From NCBI GenBank assembly GCA_003248965.1, contig QFQU01000004.1:62001-126000 (forward strand): 64,000 nucleotides of DNA, read 5' to 3'. This DNA is from Brevundimonas sp. GTDB taxonomy: Bacteria > Pseudomonadota > Alphaproteobacteria > Caulobacterales > Caulobacteraceae. The position numbers and the translations under genes are program-made. Below the pieces are notes generated by a model. It searched no databases, had not been told where the DNA came from, and worked only from the letters and a program-made list of their open reading frames with translations. How positions within the stretch are numbered: position 1 is the first letter of the stretch; every line of letters starts with the position of its first letter. This document shows, piece by piece, positions 44,305 through 53,064 of the stretch.

Positions 44305-45786
44305 ATGGCCCTGCCCCCTTCAGACGTCCAGCCTGATCCCGCTTCGCCCTTCGAGGGCAGCGCGGCGACGGCTGCGCGCCTGGCGGCGGCCCGGGCGACG
44401 CCCCGGCGTTCGTTGGGGCTGAAGCTGCTGCTGGTCTGCGCCCTGGCGCTTCTGATGAGCATTCCGGCGCTGTTCGTCTTCGGCCTGTTGATGGATCGCA
44501 GCCACCGGGCGGAACGGGTCGCGGCCGAGGTCGGCGACCTGATGGGCGGCCAGCAGACCTTCCTGGGGCCGGTGATCGCCGTGCCGTACAGCCGGATGGC
44601 CAGCGGCCCGTCGAATGCGCCGGGCGGGCCGGTCGTTCAGCCGAACGTCCCGCGCCTGGAGACCGGCGTCTGGTACGTCTTCCCGACCCAGGGAAAGATC
44701 GACGTCGATACCGATTCCGAGGTGCGCAAACGCTCGCTGTTCCGCGTCGCCGTCTATCAGGCCCAGGTCGTCTATTCCGGCCAGTTCGACCTGGCGCGCG
44801 CCGGGTCCGAGGCGCCCAGCGGCGCCGTACTGGACTGGAGCCGGGCCGAGATCGTGGTCGGGGCGTCCGATGCGCGGGGCGCACGCTCCGACATCGTCCT
44901 GAAGATCGGTGATCGCACCGTCGCCCTGACCCCGTCCACCCTTGATGCGTCCGTCAGCCTGGTCGGCGATCCCAATGTCGATCAGCGCGCCGGCCCGCGT
45001 TCGGTGCTGAAGCTGTTCGGGGCGCCGTTGAACCTGACCGACCGTTCGGGCGTCCTGCCGGTGTCGGGCCGGGCGACCTTCTCCGGCGCCCAACGGGTGT
45101 CGGTCCTGCCGTTCGCGGGAACCACCGAGGCGGGGATCAAGGGCGACTGGCCGCATCCGTCCTATAACGGCGGCTTCCTGCCGACCAAGCGCGAGGCGAG
45201 CGCCGGGCGGTTCGATGCGAACTGGAGCGTGCCGTTCGTCGCGCGGGGCATTCCGGCCGAAGGCGACGCCAGCGCCCTGGCCCGACTGGGCGCCGCGGAC
45301 CTGGCGGTCAGCTTCGTGGAGCCGGCCAATCCCTATCAGTCTGTCAGCCGGTCGCTGAAATACGCGCCGATGTTCATCGGTCTGGTCTTCCTGGCCTTCT
45401 TCCTGTTCGAGACGACCACGGGCCGCCGCGTCCACCCGGCGCAATACATCCTGATCGGCCTGGCCCAGGTCATCTTCTACATGCTGCTGTTGTCCATCGC
45501 CGAACACACCGGGTTCGACATCGGTTTCGCCCTGGCGGCGACGGCCACCGTCGCCCTGATCTCGGCCTACGCCGGATGGACCTTCGACAGCCGGCGGCAG
45601 GGCGTGCGCGCCCTGGTCGCCTTCACCTTCCTCTACGGCCTCATCTATGTGCTGATGCGGCTGGAGGACTACGCCCTGCTGGTCGGCGCCCTGGCCAGCT
45701 TCGCCGCGATCTTCGCGGTCATGTATTTCACTCGCAAGCTTGATTGGTACGGCATCACCGGCGCCGCGACCAAGGACATATCCTGA
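44305..45786 (+). CDS. creD: Cell envelope integrity protein CreD
   Basis: 493 residues. An N-terminal transmembrane helix ('LGLKLLLVCALALLMSIPALFVFGLLMDRS') leads into a long beta-rich periplasmic domain with the family motif 'VAAEVGDLMGGQQTFLGPVIAVPY'. Five to six C-terminal helices follow ('MFIGLVFLAFFLFET' onwards), with 'HPAQYILIGLAQVIFYMLLLSIAEH'. CreD is an inner-membrane protein linked to envelope integrity and beta-lactam/colicin response via CreBC in gammaproteobacteria. No creBC is nearby. It is six bases after sdhA and overlaps sdhB by TGATG. Confidence 0.92.
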   Translation: MALPPSDVQPDPASPFEGSAATAARLAAARATPRRSLGLKLLLVCALALLMSIPALFVFGLLMDRSHRAERVAAEVGDLMGGQQTFLGPVIAVPYSRMASGPSNAPGGPVVQPNVPRLETGVWYVFPTQGKIDVDTDSEVRKRSLFRVAVYQAQVVYSGQFDLARAGSEAPSGAVLDWSRAEIVVGASDARGARSDIVLKIGDRTVALTPSTLDASVSLVGDPNVDQRAGPRSVLKLFGAPLNLTDRSGVLPVSGRATFSGAQRVSVLPFAGTTEAGIKGDWPHPSYNGGFLPTKREASAGRFDANWSVPFVARGIPAEGDASALARLGAADLAVSFVEPANPYQSVSRSLKYAPMFIGLVFLAFFLFETTTGRRVHPAQYILIGLAQVIFYMLLLSIAEHTGFDIGFALAATATVALISAYAGWTFDSRRQGVRALVAFTFLYGLIYVLMRLEDYALLVGALASFAAIFAVMYFTRKLDWYGITGAATKDIS

Positions 45787-46583
45787 TGGTGCAGCTCACT
45801 CTCCCCCGGGGTTCCAAGCCCAGCAAGGGCAAGGTCCACAAGGCGCCGGCCGGCGCCAAGAACGTCAAGACCTACAAGGTCTATCGCTACGATCCCGAGG
45901 TGGACGCCGATCCGCGCTGGGACGTCTATGAGGTGTCGTCCGACGATCACGGGCCGATGCTGCTGGACGCCCTGATCCACATCAAGAACGAGATCGATCC
46001 GACCCTGTCGTTCCGCCGGTCGTGCCGCGAAGGGATCTGCGGCTCCTGCTCGATGAACATCGACGGGCGCAACACCCTGGCCTGCACCAAGGGCTGGGAC
46101 GAGTGCCAGTCGTCCGACATCACCATTTCGCCCCTGCCGCACCAGCCGGTGGTCAAGGACCTGGTGACGGACCTGAGCCTGTTCTACGCCCAGTACGACT
46201 CGATCCAGCCCTATCTCCAGTCGGACGAGCCGGACCCCGAGAAAGAACGTCTGCAGACCCCGGCTGAACGCGAGAAGCTGGACGGCCTGTACGAGTGCAT
46301 CCTGTGCGCCTGCTGCTCGACCTCGTGCCCCAGCTACTGGTGGAACCAGGAAGAATACCTCGGCCCGGCGGCGCTGCTGCAATCCTATCGCTGGATTTCG
46401 GACAGCCGCGACGACGCCACGCAGAAGCGTCTGGACGACCTGGAAGACCCGTTCAAACTGTATCGCTGCCACACGATCATGAACTGCGCCCAGGTGTGCC
46501 CCAAGGGTCTGAACCCGGCCAAGGCCATCGCCGAGACCAAGAAGCTGATGGTCTCGCCCGAGCGCAGGAAGCAGGCGGCCTGA
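45786..46583 (+). CDS. sdhB: Succinate dehydrogenase iron-sulfur subunit
   Basis: 265 residues. The [2Fe-2S] ligands are in 'SCREGICGSCSMNIDGRNTLAC' (pieces 'CREGICGSC' and 'LAC', about 78-100). The [4Fe-4S] and [3Fe-4S] Cys sets are 'CILCACCSTSCPSYWW' and 'CHTIMNCAQVCPKGLNP'. It carries electrons from FAD to quinone. The N-terminus has an extra basic stretch of about 25 residues. Start overlaps the creD stop, so sdhB translation depends on creD. Confidence 0.97.
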   Translation: MVQLTLPRGSKPSKGKVHKAPAGAKNVKTYKVYRYDPEVDADPRWDVYEVSSDDHGPMLLDALIHIKNEIDPTLSFRRSCREGICGSCSMNIDGRNTLACTKGWDECQSSDITISPLPHQPVVKDLVTDLSLFYAQYDSIQPYLQSDEPDPEKERLQTPAEREKLDGLYECILCACCSTSCPSYWWNQEEYLGPAALLQSYRWISDSRDDATQKRLDDLEDPFKLYRCHTIMNCAQVCPKGLNPAKAIAETKKLMVSPERRKQAA

Positions 46584-46635
46584 GGATTCGGCGGTGGAGG
46601 CTTGCCTCCGCCGCGCCCTCGTCTAAGAGCGGGCC

Positions 46636-46956
46636 ATGGCCAAGATCACCTACATCGAACATGACGGAACCGAACACGTCGTGGACGTGAAGCCGGGCCT
46701 TTCCGTCATGGAAGGCGCGATCCGCAACAATGTGCCGGGCATCGACGCCGACTGCGGCGGGGCCTGCGCCTGCGCCACCTGCCACGTCTATGTAGACGAA
46801 GCCTGGCGCGAGGCGACGGGCAAGCCCAGCGCCATGGAGGAGTCCATGCTCGACTTCGCCGAAGAGGTCGAACCCAACAGCCGCCTGTCGTGCCAGATCC
46901 GGGTGTCGGACGCGCTGGACGGGCTGGTCGTGCGCCTGCCGGAAAATCAGCACTGA
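46636..46956 (+). CDS. Adrenodoxin-type [2Fe-2S] ferredoxin
   Basis: 106 residues. 'DADCGGACACATCHVYVDEAW' holds C-x5-C-x2-C and the fourth Cys is in 'SRLSCQIRV'. The end 'DGLVVRLPENQH' matches the family. Such ferredoxins (FdxB/Fdx type) feed iron-sulfur assembly or P450s. It is 52 bases after sdhB; the gap has a 10-bp hairpin (46591-46600 with 46605-46614) lacking a T-run, so partial attenuation is possible. Confidence 0.93.
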   Translation: MAKITYIEHDGTEHVVDVKPGLSVMEGAIRNNVPGIDADCGGACACATCHVYVDEAWREATGKPSAMEESMLDFAEEVEPNSRLSCQIRVSDALDGLVVRLPENQH

Positions 46957-46957
46957 G

Positions 46958-47770
46958 ATGGTCGAGGTCGATCCTGCGCTGATCGACTGGATCGGCCGCT
47001 GGATCGAAACGGCCGATCTGGCCGCGCCGCCGCCGATCCTAGGGATCGCGGGATCGCAGGGCAGCGGAAAATCGACACTGGCCCGCGCCGTCGCCCAAAG
47101 GTTCGGCGGGGCGGCGCTGTCTCTGGACGACGTCTATCTGACCCAGGCCGCGCGGGCGGCGCTGGCCGAAAGGGTGCATCCGCTGTTCGCCGTGCGCGGG
47201 CCGCCGGGCACGCACGACCTGGCTCTGCTGAACCGCCTGCTGGACCGGTTGCGCGCCGCGGGTTCCGACGAGGAGATTCGCCTGCCGCGTTTCGACAAGC
47301 TGGCCGACGAGCGGGCGCCGGAGACGGATTGGGCCGTGGTGTGGGGACGTCCGCGCCTGATCGTGCTGGAGGGCTGGTGTCTGGGCGCGACGGCGCAACG
47401 ACCCGAGGCGTTGACGGCGCCGGTCAACGCGCTGGAACGTGAGAAGGACTCCGATGGGGTCTGGCGACGGGCGGTCGATGCCGCCATGGGTGACGGCTAT
47501 GCCAGCTTGGCCGCGCGGCTGGACGCCCTGGTGTTTCTGAAGGCGCCGGGGTTTGAAGTGGTGCTGGACTGGCGTTGCGAACAGGAGGCGGAATTGCTGG
47601 GCGTCGCGGCCGTGTCGCCCCAGCGTCGCGCGGCCCTGGCCGGCTTCATCGGTCACTACGAGCGGATCACGCGGCATATGCTGGCGGGCGGGGTTCGTCC
47701 GGACCTGACCGCCGAACTGGACGCGCGACGTCGGATCGTTGCGTTGCGCCCGGGCGTTGAGATCGCATGA
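46958..47770 (+). CDS. P-loop kinase, D-glycerate 3-kinase-like
   Basis: 270 residues, one base after the ferredoxin stop. Walker A is 'LGIAGSQGSGKSTLARAVAQ' (about residue 28); then 'ALSLDDVYLT' and 'FAVRGPPGTHDLALLNRLL', the signatures of the YggC/GLYK (glycerate 3-kinase) group, and 'LIVLEGWCLGA' with 'APGFEVVLDWRCEQE'. It probably phosphorylates glycerate to 3-phosphoglycerate. Overlaps the PilZ gene by ATGA. Confidence 0.82.
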   Translation: MVEVDPALIDWIGRWIETADLAAPPPILGIAGSQGSGKSTLARAVAQRFGGAALSLDDVYLTQAARAALAERVHPLFAVRGPPGTHDLALLNRLLDRLRAAGSDEEIRLPRFDKLADERAPETDWAVVWGRPRLIVLEGWCLGATAQRPEALTAPVNALEREKDSDGVWRRAVDAAMGDGYASLAARLDALVFLKAPGFEVVLDWRCEQEAELLGVAAVSPQRRAALAGFIGHYERITRHMLAGGVRPDLTAELDARRRIVALRPGVEIA

Positions 47771-48114
47771 GCCTGTTCAGATTCAACGCCGTCTCCGGCG
47801 AAGATCGGCGTGGAACGCCCCGTCGGCCGATGAACGCGCGCGGCGTCGTCTGCGCGCCGGGGATGGAGACGGCCTGCGTCATCGTGGATCTGTCGGACGG
47901 CGGGATGCGGGTGCGGCTGGACCGCGGCGCCGCCCTGCCGCGCGAGGTGGTGGTGGTCGATGTGGCCGAGGCCGTGGCCTATCCGGCGACGGTCGTCTGG
48001 CAGAAGGGTCACGAGGCGGGATTGAAGCAGACCGGGGGCAAATCCCTGCGCGGTCTGGCCCCGGCGCGTCTGATCGAGGCGCGGGCCGCCTGGCTGAGGG
48101 CCGGCGGCCGCTAG
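47767..48114 (+). CDS. PilZ domain protein
   Basis: 115 residues. 'DRRGTPRRPMNARGVV' gives the RxxxR motif and 'IVDLSDGGMRVRLDRG' is the (D/N)xSxxG motif, the two c-di-GMP-binding elements; so ligand binding is likely. It is a stand-alone receiver with no other domain. Its target is unknown; in Caulobacterales such proteins act in motility or polarity. The TAG stop shares CTAG with the convergent HAD gene. Confidence 0.85.
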   Translation: MSLFRFNAVSGEDRRGTPRRPMNARGVVCAPGMETACVIVDLSDGGMRVRLDRGAALPREVVVVDVAEAVAYPATVVWQKGHEAGLKQTGGKSLRGLAPARLIEARAAWLRAGGR

Positions 48115-48965
48115 GCGTCCGACGGCATGGAACCGGCGTTGATGGCGATGCGTCCGATCAGACCCTTGACGATCAGGTCCAGGGCCGAGCCCTCGCGATA
48201 GTCGGCGGCGGCGACGAAATTCACCCGGTCCTCCGAGATCAGGGAATAGACCTTCTTCTGATCCTTTTCGTTCGAGCGCGGGTCGTAGACGGCGATGGAG
48301 AAGCCGCCCTTGGTGTGCATCATCTTCATGGTCGGCACGTCGGTGTCGCCGTCGCCGATGAAGATCATCCGTTCGAACGGCACGGCGCGTTCGTCGTCGG
48401 GGATGAAGTGGTTGATGCGTTCGTGCTCCCAGTGGTTCTTCACGCCCTTGTTGATGCGGAACAGATACTGGGTCTTGGTGGTGTAATTGACGCCCACCGC
48501 CGGCCAGGCCGCCTCGCCCTTGTCGTCATAGACGTAGTGGGAGGCGAAGACGTGGGTCAGGGCGGGGCGGATCGGCGTGCCGTCGATCATCTCCTCCAGG
48601 CCGGCGGAGACGATGTAGTGTTCGATCTCCAGGCCGTAGCGGGCGCCGAAATCGTTCATCCGGTCGAACCAGCTCAGGTCCTTCAGTCCCTCGAACAGGG
48701 CCACGGCCTCGCCATGTTGGCGCAGGGTGTCGCGCGTGACGGGCGATCCGTTCTGGCGCGCGTGGTGCAGCATCAGCTGCATGTACATCAGGATGCCGTC
48801 GCCGTCGGCGTCCTTGGTCAGGCGTTCGGCCTCGGTCCAGAAGGCGCCGATGTCCATCCCCACCGAGGGGATGAAGCTGACCTCCTGCATGTTGCCGCGC
48901 GCCAGGGTGCCGTCGAAATCGTAGATCAGGGCGGTCTTCAGCGGCGGGGTCTTGTTGGCGGCCAT
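48111..48965 (-). CDS. HAD family hydrolase
   Basis: 284 residues. HAD motif I 'ALIYDFDGTLA' (Asp about 16, 18), motif II Ser in 'YIVSAGLEEM', motif III Lys region near 'KTQYLFRINKG', motif IV 'IFIGDGDTDVPTM'. A helical cap lies between. The layout resembles phosphoserine phosphatase-like HADs, but the protein is longer and I cannot name a substrate. It ends sharing a CTAG with the PilZ gene. Confidence 0.88.
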   Translation of the reverse strand: MAANKTPPLKTALIYDFDGTLARGNMQEVSFIPSVGMDIGAFWTEAERLTKDADGDGILMYMQLMLHHARQNGSPVTRDTLRQHGEAVALFEGLKDLSWFDRMNDFGARYGLEIEHYIVSAGLEEMIDGTPIRPALTHVFASHYVYDDKGEAAWPAVGVNYTTKTQYLFRINKGVKNHWEHERINHFIPDDERAVPFERMIFIGDGDTDVPTMKMMHTKGGFSIAVYDPRSNEKDQKKVYSLISEDRVNFVAAADYREGSALDLIVKGLIGRIAINAGSMPSDA

Positions 48966-49001
48966 GGGCGGAATCCTGGGGTCTGGAACCCGCCCTCTAT
49001 A

Positions 49002-49529
49002 TCAGCCGGCGGCGTCCGTCGATTGGCGGCGGCGGCCGAAGGTGGGCGCCGCCGCCTTCTGCTCGGCCCAGTAGGCGGCGCCGGTCGTGGGCTTGAACAT
49101 GGTGCGCGCCGTCCCGTCGCGCGCCACGACGGCGAAGGTGTTGGTCGAGGCCTGATAGATCAGGGTGTCGCCGTTGGGACGCTTGACCGTTTCGACGTCG
49201 CGCGGCGGCTTGGCGGTGAAGGCCTCCACCTTGGCCAGATAGTCGTCCGGCGTGCGGGCGTCGAAGGCGGCGCCGTTGCGCTCGAACAGGCGGGCGACCT
49301 TGGCGTCCGTCGTCTCGCGCCGGTTGGCGGTCAGGACGGGCTTGGGTGCGGCCGCGCCTCTGTTTTCGGCGCCGGCCGCCTCTGGCGTCGAGGCCAGGGC
49401 CATCGGCGCGTCGGCCGACGCCCGCTCCCGCGTCTCCACCGCCGACGGCCGGTCGCAACCCGCCAGCGTCAGCAGGATCAGCGCCGCCGCCGTCCCGGCT
49501 GATCCCAAACTCGTCGATCGCAGTCCCAT
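49002..49529 (-). CDS. Lipoprotein with toxin-like C-terminal motif
   Basis: 175 residues from the ATG at 49529, which has GGGA upstream. The lipobox is 'LTLAGCDRP' (Cys about 25). A low-complexity linker runs to about 90. The C-terminal part 'RPNGDTLIYQASTNTFAVVARDG' followed by 'RTMFKPTTGAAYWAEQ' recalls a motif at the ends of some polymorphic/secreted bacterial proteins (from memory, not searched). No catalytic His is visible, so activity is doubtful. No immunity-like neighbour is seen. Confidence 0.6.
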   Translation of the reverse strand: MGLRSTSLGSAGTAAALILLTLAGCDRPSAVETRERASADAPMALASTPEAAGAENRGAAAPKPVLTANRRETTDAKVARLFERNGAAFDARTPDDYLAKVEAFTAKPPRDVETVKRPNGDTLIYQASTNTFAVVARDGTARTMFKPTTGAAYWAEQKAAAPTFGRRRQSTDAAG

Positions 49530-49638
49530 TTGTCCCTCCCGACACCCGTGTGACGAGAGGAAACCACAACTTGATTGTTCCTGCAATGTTCTTGTCATCC
49601 GTCTCGACGCCGTCGCGCAGGGCCGCTAGAGCGAGGAT

Positions 49639-50868
49639 ATGGACAGCCGATCCCTTTCGAACCGCAAGGTGCTGCTGATCGTCGGTGGCGGAATCGCCGC
49701 CTACAAGGCGCTGGAGTTGGTGCGGCTGATCGCCCGGGCGGGCGGTGAGACACGCGTCATCCTGACCGAGGCGGGGGCCGAGTTCGTCACCCCCCTGTCG
49801 TTGGCGGCGCTGAGCGGCCATCCGGTGCGGGCGGGTCTGTTTCATCCCGACGACGAGACCAGCATGGGCCATATCGAGCTGTCGCGCTGGGCCGACCTGG
49901 TGGTCGTGGCGCCGGCGACGGCCGGTTTGATCGCCAAGGCGGCGAACGGCCTGGCCGACGACCTGGCCTCCACCACCCTGATCGCGACGGACAAGCGGGT
50001 GTTGCTGGCGCCGGCGATGAACGTGCGGATGTGGCAGCATCCGGCGGTCCAGGCCAATGTGGCGCGGCTGAAGGGCTTCGAGGGTTTCCACGGCGTCGCC
50101 GTGGTCGGACCCGACGTGGGCGAGATGGCCTGCGGCGAACATGGTCCCGGTCGGATGGCTGAACCGGCCGCCATACTGGAGGCGATCGAAGGTCTGCTGG
50201 CCGGCGCCGCCGGACGGCCGCTGACGGGGCGCCGCGCCGTGATCACGGCGGGACCGACCTTCGAACCCATCGACCCGGTGCGCGGCCTGACCAATCGCTC
50301 CAGCGGCAAACAGGGCTACGCCATCGCCGCCGCCCTGGCCGAACTGGGAGCCGAGGTGACGCTGGTGTCCGGGCCGACGGGACTGAACGCGCCGGCCGGC
50401 GTGATCCGCATCGATGTGGAGAGCGCGCTGGAGATGCAGGCCGCGACGCGCGCAGCCTTGCCCGCCGACATCGCCGTCCTGTCCGCCGCTGTGGCCGACT
50501 GGCGCGTGGACACGGTCGCGGGGGGCAAGATCAAGAAGGGGCCGGGCGGGCCGCCGACCCTGGCCCTGATCGAAAACCCCGATATCCTGGCCGGGATCGC
50601 CGCCCCGGGACCGGATCGGCCGGCGCTGGTCGTTGGCTTCGCGGCAGAGACCTCGGATCTGGAGGCCAACGCGCGAGCCAAGCTGTCGCGCAAGGGCTGC
50701 GATTGGATCGTGGCCAACGACGTCTCGGACGAGGTGTTCGGCGCGGACGGCAACGCCGTGCTTCTGATTTCGTCTGAGGGAACCGAGGCCTGGCCGCGCC
50801 AGTCCAAGACCGCCGTGGCCCGCGCCCTGGCCGCCCGCATCGCCGACCATTTCAAGGACCCCGCATGA
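49639..50868 (+). CDS. coaBC: Phosphopantothenoylcysteine decarboxylase / PPC synthetase
   Basis: 409 residues, bifunctional. The N-terminal CoaC flavodomain shows 'KVLLIVGGGIAAYKALELVR', the catalytic His in 'MGHIELSRWADLVVVAPATA' and 'LAPAMNVRMW'. The C-terminal CoaB half starts near 195 with 'AVITAGPTFEPIDPVRGLTNRSSGKQGYAIA' pieces ('TAGPTFEPIDPVR') and has 'SAAVADWRV' and 'NDVS'. It performs two steps of CoA synthesis. Overlaps dut by ATGA. Confidence 0.97.
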   Translation: MDSRSLSNRKVLLIVGGGIAAYKALELVRLIARAGGETRVILTEAGAEFVTPLSLAALSGHPVRAGLFHPDDETSMGHIELSRWADLVVVAPATAGLIAKAANGLADDLASTTLIATDKRVLLAPAMNVRMWQHPAVQANVARLKGFEGFHGVAVVGPDVGEMACGEHGPGRMAEPAAILEAIEGLLAGAAGRPLTGRRAVITAGPTFEPIDPVRGLTNRSSGKQGYAIAAALAELGAEVTLVSGPTGLNAPAGVIRIDVESALEMQAATRAALPADIAVLSAAVADWRVDTVAGGKIKKGPGGPPTLALIENPDILAGIAAPGPDRPALVVGFAAETSDLEANARAKLSRKGCDWIVANDVSDEVFGADGNAVLLISSEGTEAWPRQSKTAVARALAARIADHFKDPA

Positions 50869-51326
50869 CCCACGCCCCGCTCGCCGTGCAGATCCAGCGC
50901 CTGCCCCACGCCGAGGGACTGCCCCTGCCGGCCTATGAGACGGCGGGATCGGCGGGCATGGACCTGCGCGCCGCCGTGCCCGAGGACCAGCCCCTGGCCC
51001 TGGCGCCGGGCCAGCGTGCCCTGGTGCCCACGGGGCTGAAGATCGCCGTGCCGCTGGGCTTCGAGGCCCAGGTGCGCGCCCGTTCGGGCCTGGCGCTGAA
51101 GCACGGAATCATCTGCCCCAACGCGCCGGGCACCATCGACAGCGACTATCGCGGCGAGTGCGGGGTCATCCTTGCCAACATCGGCCATGAACCTTTCGTC
51201 GTCCGCCGGGGCGAACGCATCGCCCAGCTGGTGATCGCCCGCCACGAGCGCGCCGACTGGGTCGAGGTGGAGGAACTGGATGAGACGGCGCGTGGCGCGG
51301 GGGGCTTCGGCTCGACGGGGCGCTGA
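50865..51326 (+). CDS. dut: dUTP pyrophosphatase
   Basis: 153 residues, homotrimeric type. Five motifs are present: 'AGMDLRAAV', 'RSGLALKHG', 'GTIDSDYRGECGVI', 'RGERIAQLVI' and the flexible end 'RGAGGFGSTGR'. It hydrolyses dUTP to dUMP, keeping uracil out of DNA. Coupled to coaBC by ATGA, the same pairing as in many proteobacteria. Confidence 0.97.
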   Translation: MTHAPLAVQIQRLPHAEGLPLPAYETAGSAGMDLRAAVPEDQPLALAPGQRALVPTGLKIAVPLGFEAQVRARSGLALKHGIICPNAPGTIDSDYRGECGVILANIGHEPFVVRRGERIAQLVIARHERADWVEVEELDETARGAGGFGSTGR

Positions 51327-51329
51327 ACC

Positions 51330-52253
51330 CTAAACCGGCGGGGAGGTCGGCTGGATCAGGCTGTCCTTGCGCCGAACGTGTTCGCGCCAGGCGGTGTAGA
51401 GGCCGCTGGAGGCGATCAGGGCGGCGCCAGCCAGGGTGTTCAGGCTGGGCGGCGTATGCAGCAGCCACCAGCCGAAGATCACCGCCCCGATGATCTGCAG
51501 ATAGTCGAAGGGCGCGACCACGGCGACCGGCGCCTTCTGCAGGGAGGCGGTCATGAACAGCTGGGCCAGCCCGCCGACGACGCCCGATGCGATCAGCAGG
51601 GCCAGGATCTGGGGCGACCGCCAATGGCCGACGAAGGGCAGCAGGATCGCGCCGACGATGGACGAGGCCACGAAGAACCAGAAGACGATGGCGGCGACGT
51701 GTTCGGTGTCGCGCAACTGGCGCAGGGTGATGGTGACGGCCGCCGTCAAAACCGCCGCCGCCAGGCCGAAGCCGATGCCGACCAGGGGCACGGCGTGATT
51801 GCCCGCACCTGGCCGCATGACGATAATGACGCCGACGAAACCCAGGGCCACAGCCGCCCAGCGTCGCGGCCCGATCGCCTCCTTCAGGATCAGAAAGGAC
51901 AAGAGGGTGGCGAAGACCGGGGCGGTGAAGCTGAGCGTCGTGGCGTCGGCCAGGGGCAACAGGGTCAGGGTCTGGAAGACGCACAGGATCGAGGCGATGC
52001 CCAGGGCGCTGCGTCCGACATGGGCCCAGGGCCGGCGCGTGGTCAGGGCCTTCAGGCCGTCGGGGCGGCTCAGCACCCAGATCAGCACGACGGGCAGGCC
52101 GAAGAAGGCGCGGTAGAACAGCATCTCCGGCGCGCCGACGCCGTCCAGCGACGCCAGTTTCAGAACCGCCGCCATGATCGAGAAACAGCCCGCCGCGGCG
52201 ATCCGCAGGGCGATGCCGTTGGCGATGGTCTCCGCGCCGGTCCTGGCGGTCAT
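51330..52253 (-). CDS. DMT superfamily transporter (two EamA domains)
   Basis: 307 residues, ten predicted transmembrane helices in two EamA repeats (about 15-140 and 155-295). 'FFGLPVVLIWVLSR', 'TLLPLADATTLSFTAPVFATLLSFLILKE' and 'APVAVVAPFDYLQIIGAVIFGWWLL' are typical. I chose the ATG at 52253 for its perfect GGAGGT ribosome site. Substrate unknown (drug/metabolite exporter). Converges on dut with three bases between stops. Confidence 0.9.
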   Translation of the reverse strand: MTARTGAETIANGIALRIAAAGCFSIMAAVLKLASLDGVGAPEMLFYRAFFGLPVVLIWVLSRPDGLKALTTRRPWAHVGRSALGIASILCVFQTLTLLPLADATTLSFTAPVFATLLSFLILKEAIGPRRWAAVALGFVGVIIVMRPGAGNHAVPLVGIGFGLAAAVLTAAVTITLRQLRDTEHVAAIVFWFFVASSIVGAILLPFVGHWRSPQILALLIASGVVGGLAQLFMTASLQKAPVAVVAPFDYLQIIGAVIFGWWLLHTPPSLNTLAGAALIASSGLYTAWREHVRRKDSLIQPTSPPV

Positions 52254-52314
52254 GGGACCTCCGCGCACGGCTTGTTCGCGGGCGCCGCACTCACCGCCGA
52301 TGCGGCGCGGGCCG

Positions 52315-53064
52315 TCACGCCTGCCTGAAGCCCAGCACGTCCTGCATGTCGTAGAGGCCGGGGCGGCGCGTGCGGACCCAGGCGGCGGCGGCGACGGCGC
52401 CCTTGGCGAACAGGGAGCGGTCGATGGCCGAATGGCTGAGGGTCAGGACCTCGGCTTCCGAGGCGAACAACACCGAATGTTCGCCGATGATTCCGCCTGC
52501 GCGGATGGAAGAGAAGCCGATCCTGCCGGGCTCGCGCTCGCCCTGGACGCCGTCGTAGGGCGGGCTGCGCAGGTCGGACAGTTCGCCGAACCGCCCCTCT
52601 GCAGCGGCCTCGCCCAGCATCAGGGCGGTGCCGGAAGGCGCGTCGACCTTGCGGCGATGATGGCTCTCGGTGATCTCGATGTCCCACTCCTGGGCGTCCA
52701 GCCGCTGCGCCGCCTGCTGCACCAGCCCGATCAGGACGTTGACGCCCAGGGAGAAGTTGCCGCTCTTGACGATGGCCACGGTCTCGGACGCCTTCAGTAT
52801 CTCGGCCTCCTGTTCGGGCGTCATGCCGGTGGAGCCGATGACCAGGGCGGGCGCGCCGCGCGCCGCCGCCGCCTGGGCCAGGGCCACAGAGGCGTCCGGG
52901 GTCGAAAAGTCGATGATGACGTCGCACAGAGAGATGTCGGCCGTCTCGCCCCAGTCGAAACGGGCGGCGACGACCACGTCGTCGCGCGCATCCAGCACCT
53001 GGGACACCGCCCGACCCATTCGGCCGCGATAACCGGATATGCCGGCGTGGAAGATGGCGCTCAA
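52315..53064 (-). CDS. dapB: 4-hydroxy-tetrahydrodipicolinate reductase
   Basis: 249 residues from TTG overlapping the dnaJ stop (TTGA). NAD(P) motif 'GISGYRGRMGRAV' at about 8; catalytic 'ITESHHRRKVDAPSGTAL' (His/His/Lys) near 140; 'FDWGETADISLCDVIIDFST' earlier. It makes tetrahydrodipicolinate for lysine and diaminopimelate. The TTG keeps the first beta strand; no ATG does. Coupled to dnaJ. Confidence 0.95.
   Translation of the reverse strand: MSAIFHAGISGYRGRMGRAVSQVLDARDDVVVAARFDWGETADISLCDVIIDFSTPDASVALAQAAAARGAPALVIGSTGMTPEQEAEILKASETVAIVKSGNFSLGVNVLIGLVQQAAQRLDAQEWDIEITESHHRRKVDAPSGTALMLGEAAAEGRFGELSDLRSPPYDGVQGEREPGRIGFSSIRAGGIIGEHSVLFASEAEVLTLSHSAIDRSLFAKGAVAAAAWVRTRRPGLYDMQDVLGFRQA

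Noticed and set aside
46591..46614. Hairpin between sdhB and the ferredoxin gene as a terminator
   Set aside because: Ten-base stem but no T-run, and the genes are close and co-directional; kept only as a possible attenuator.
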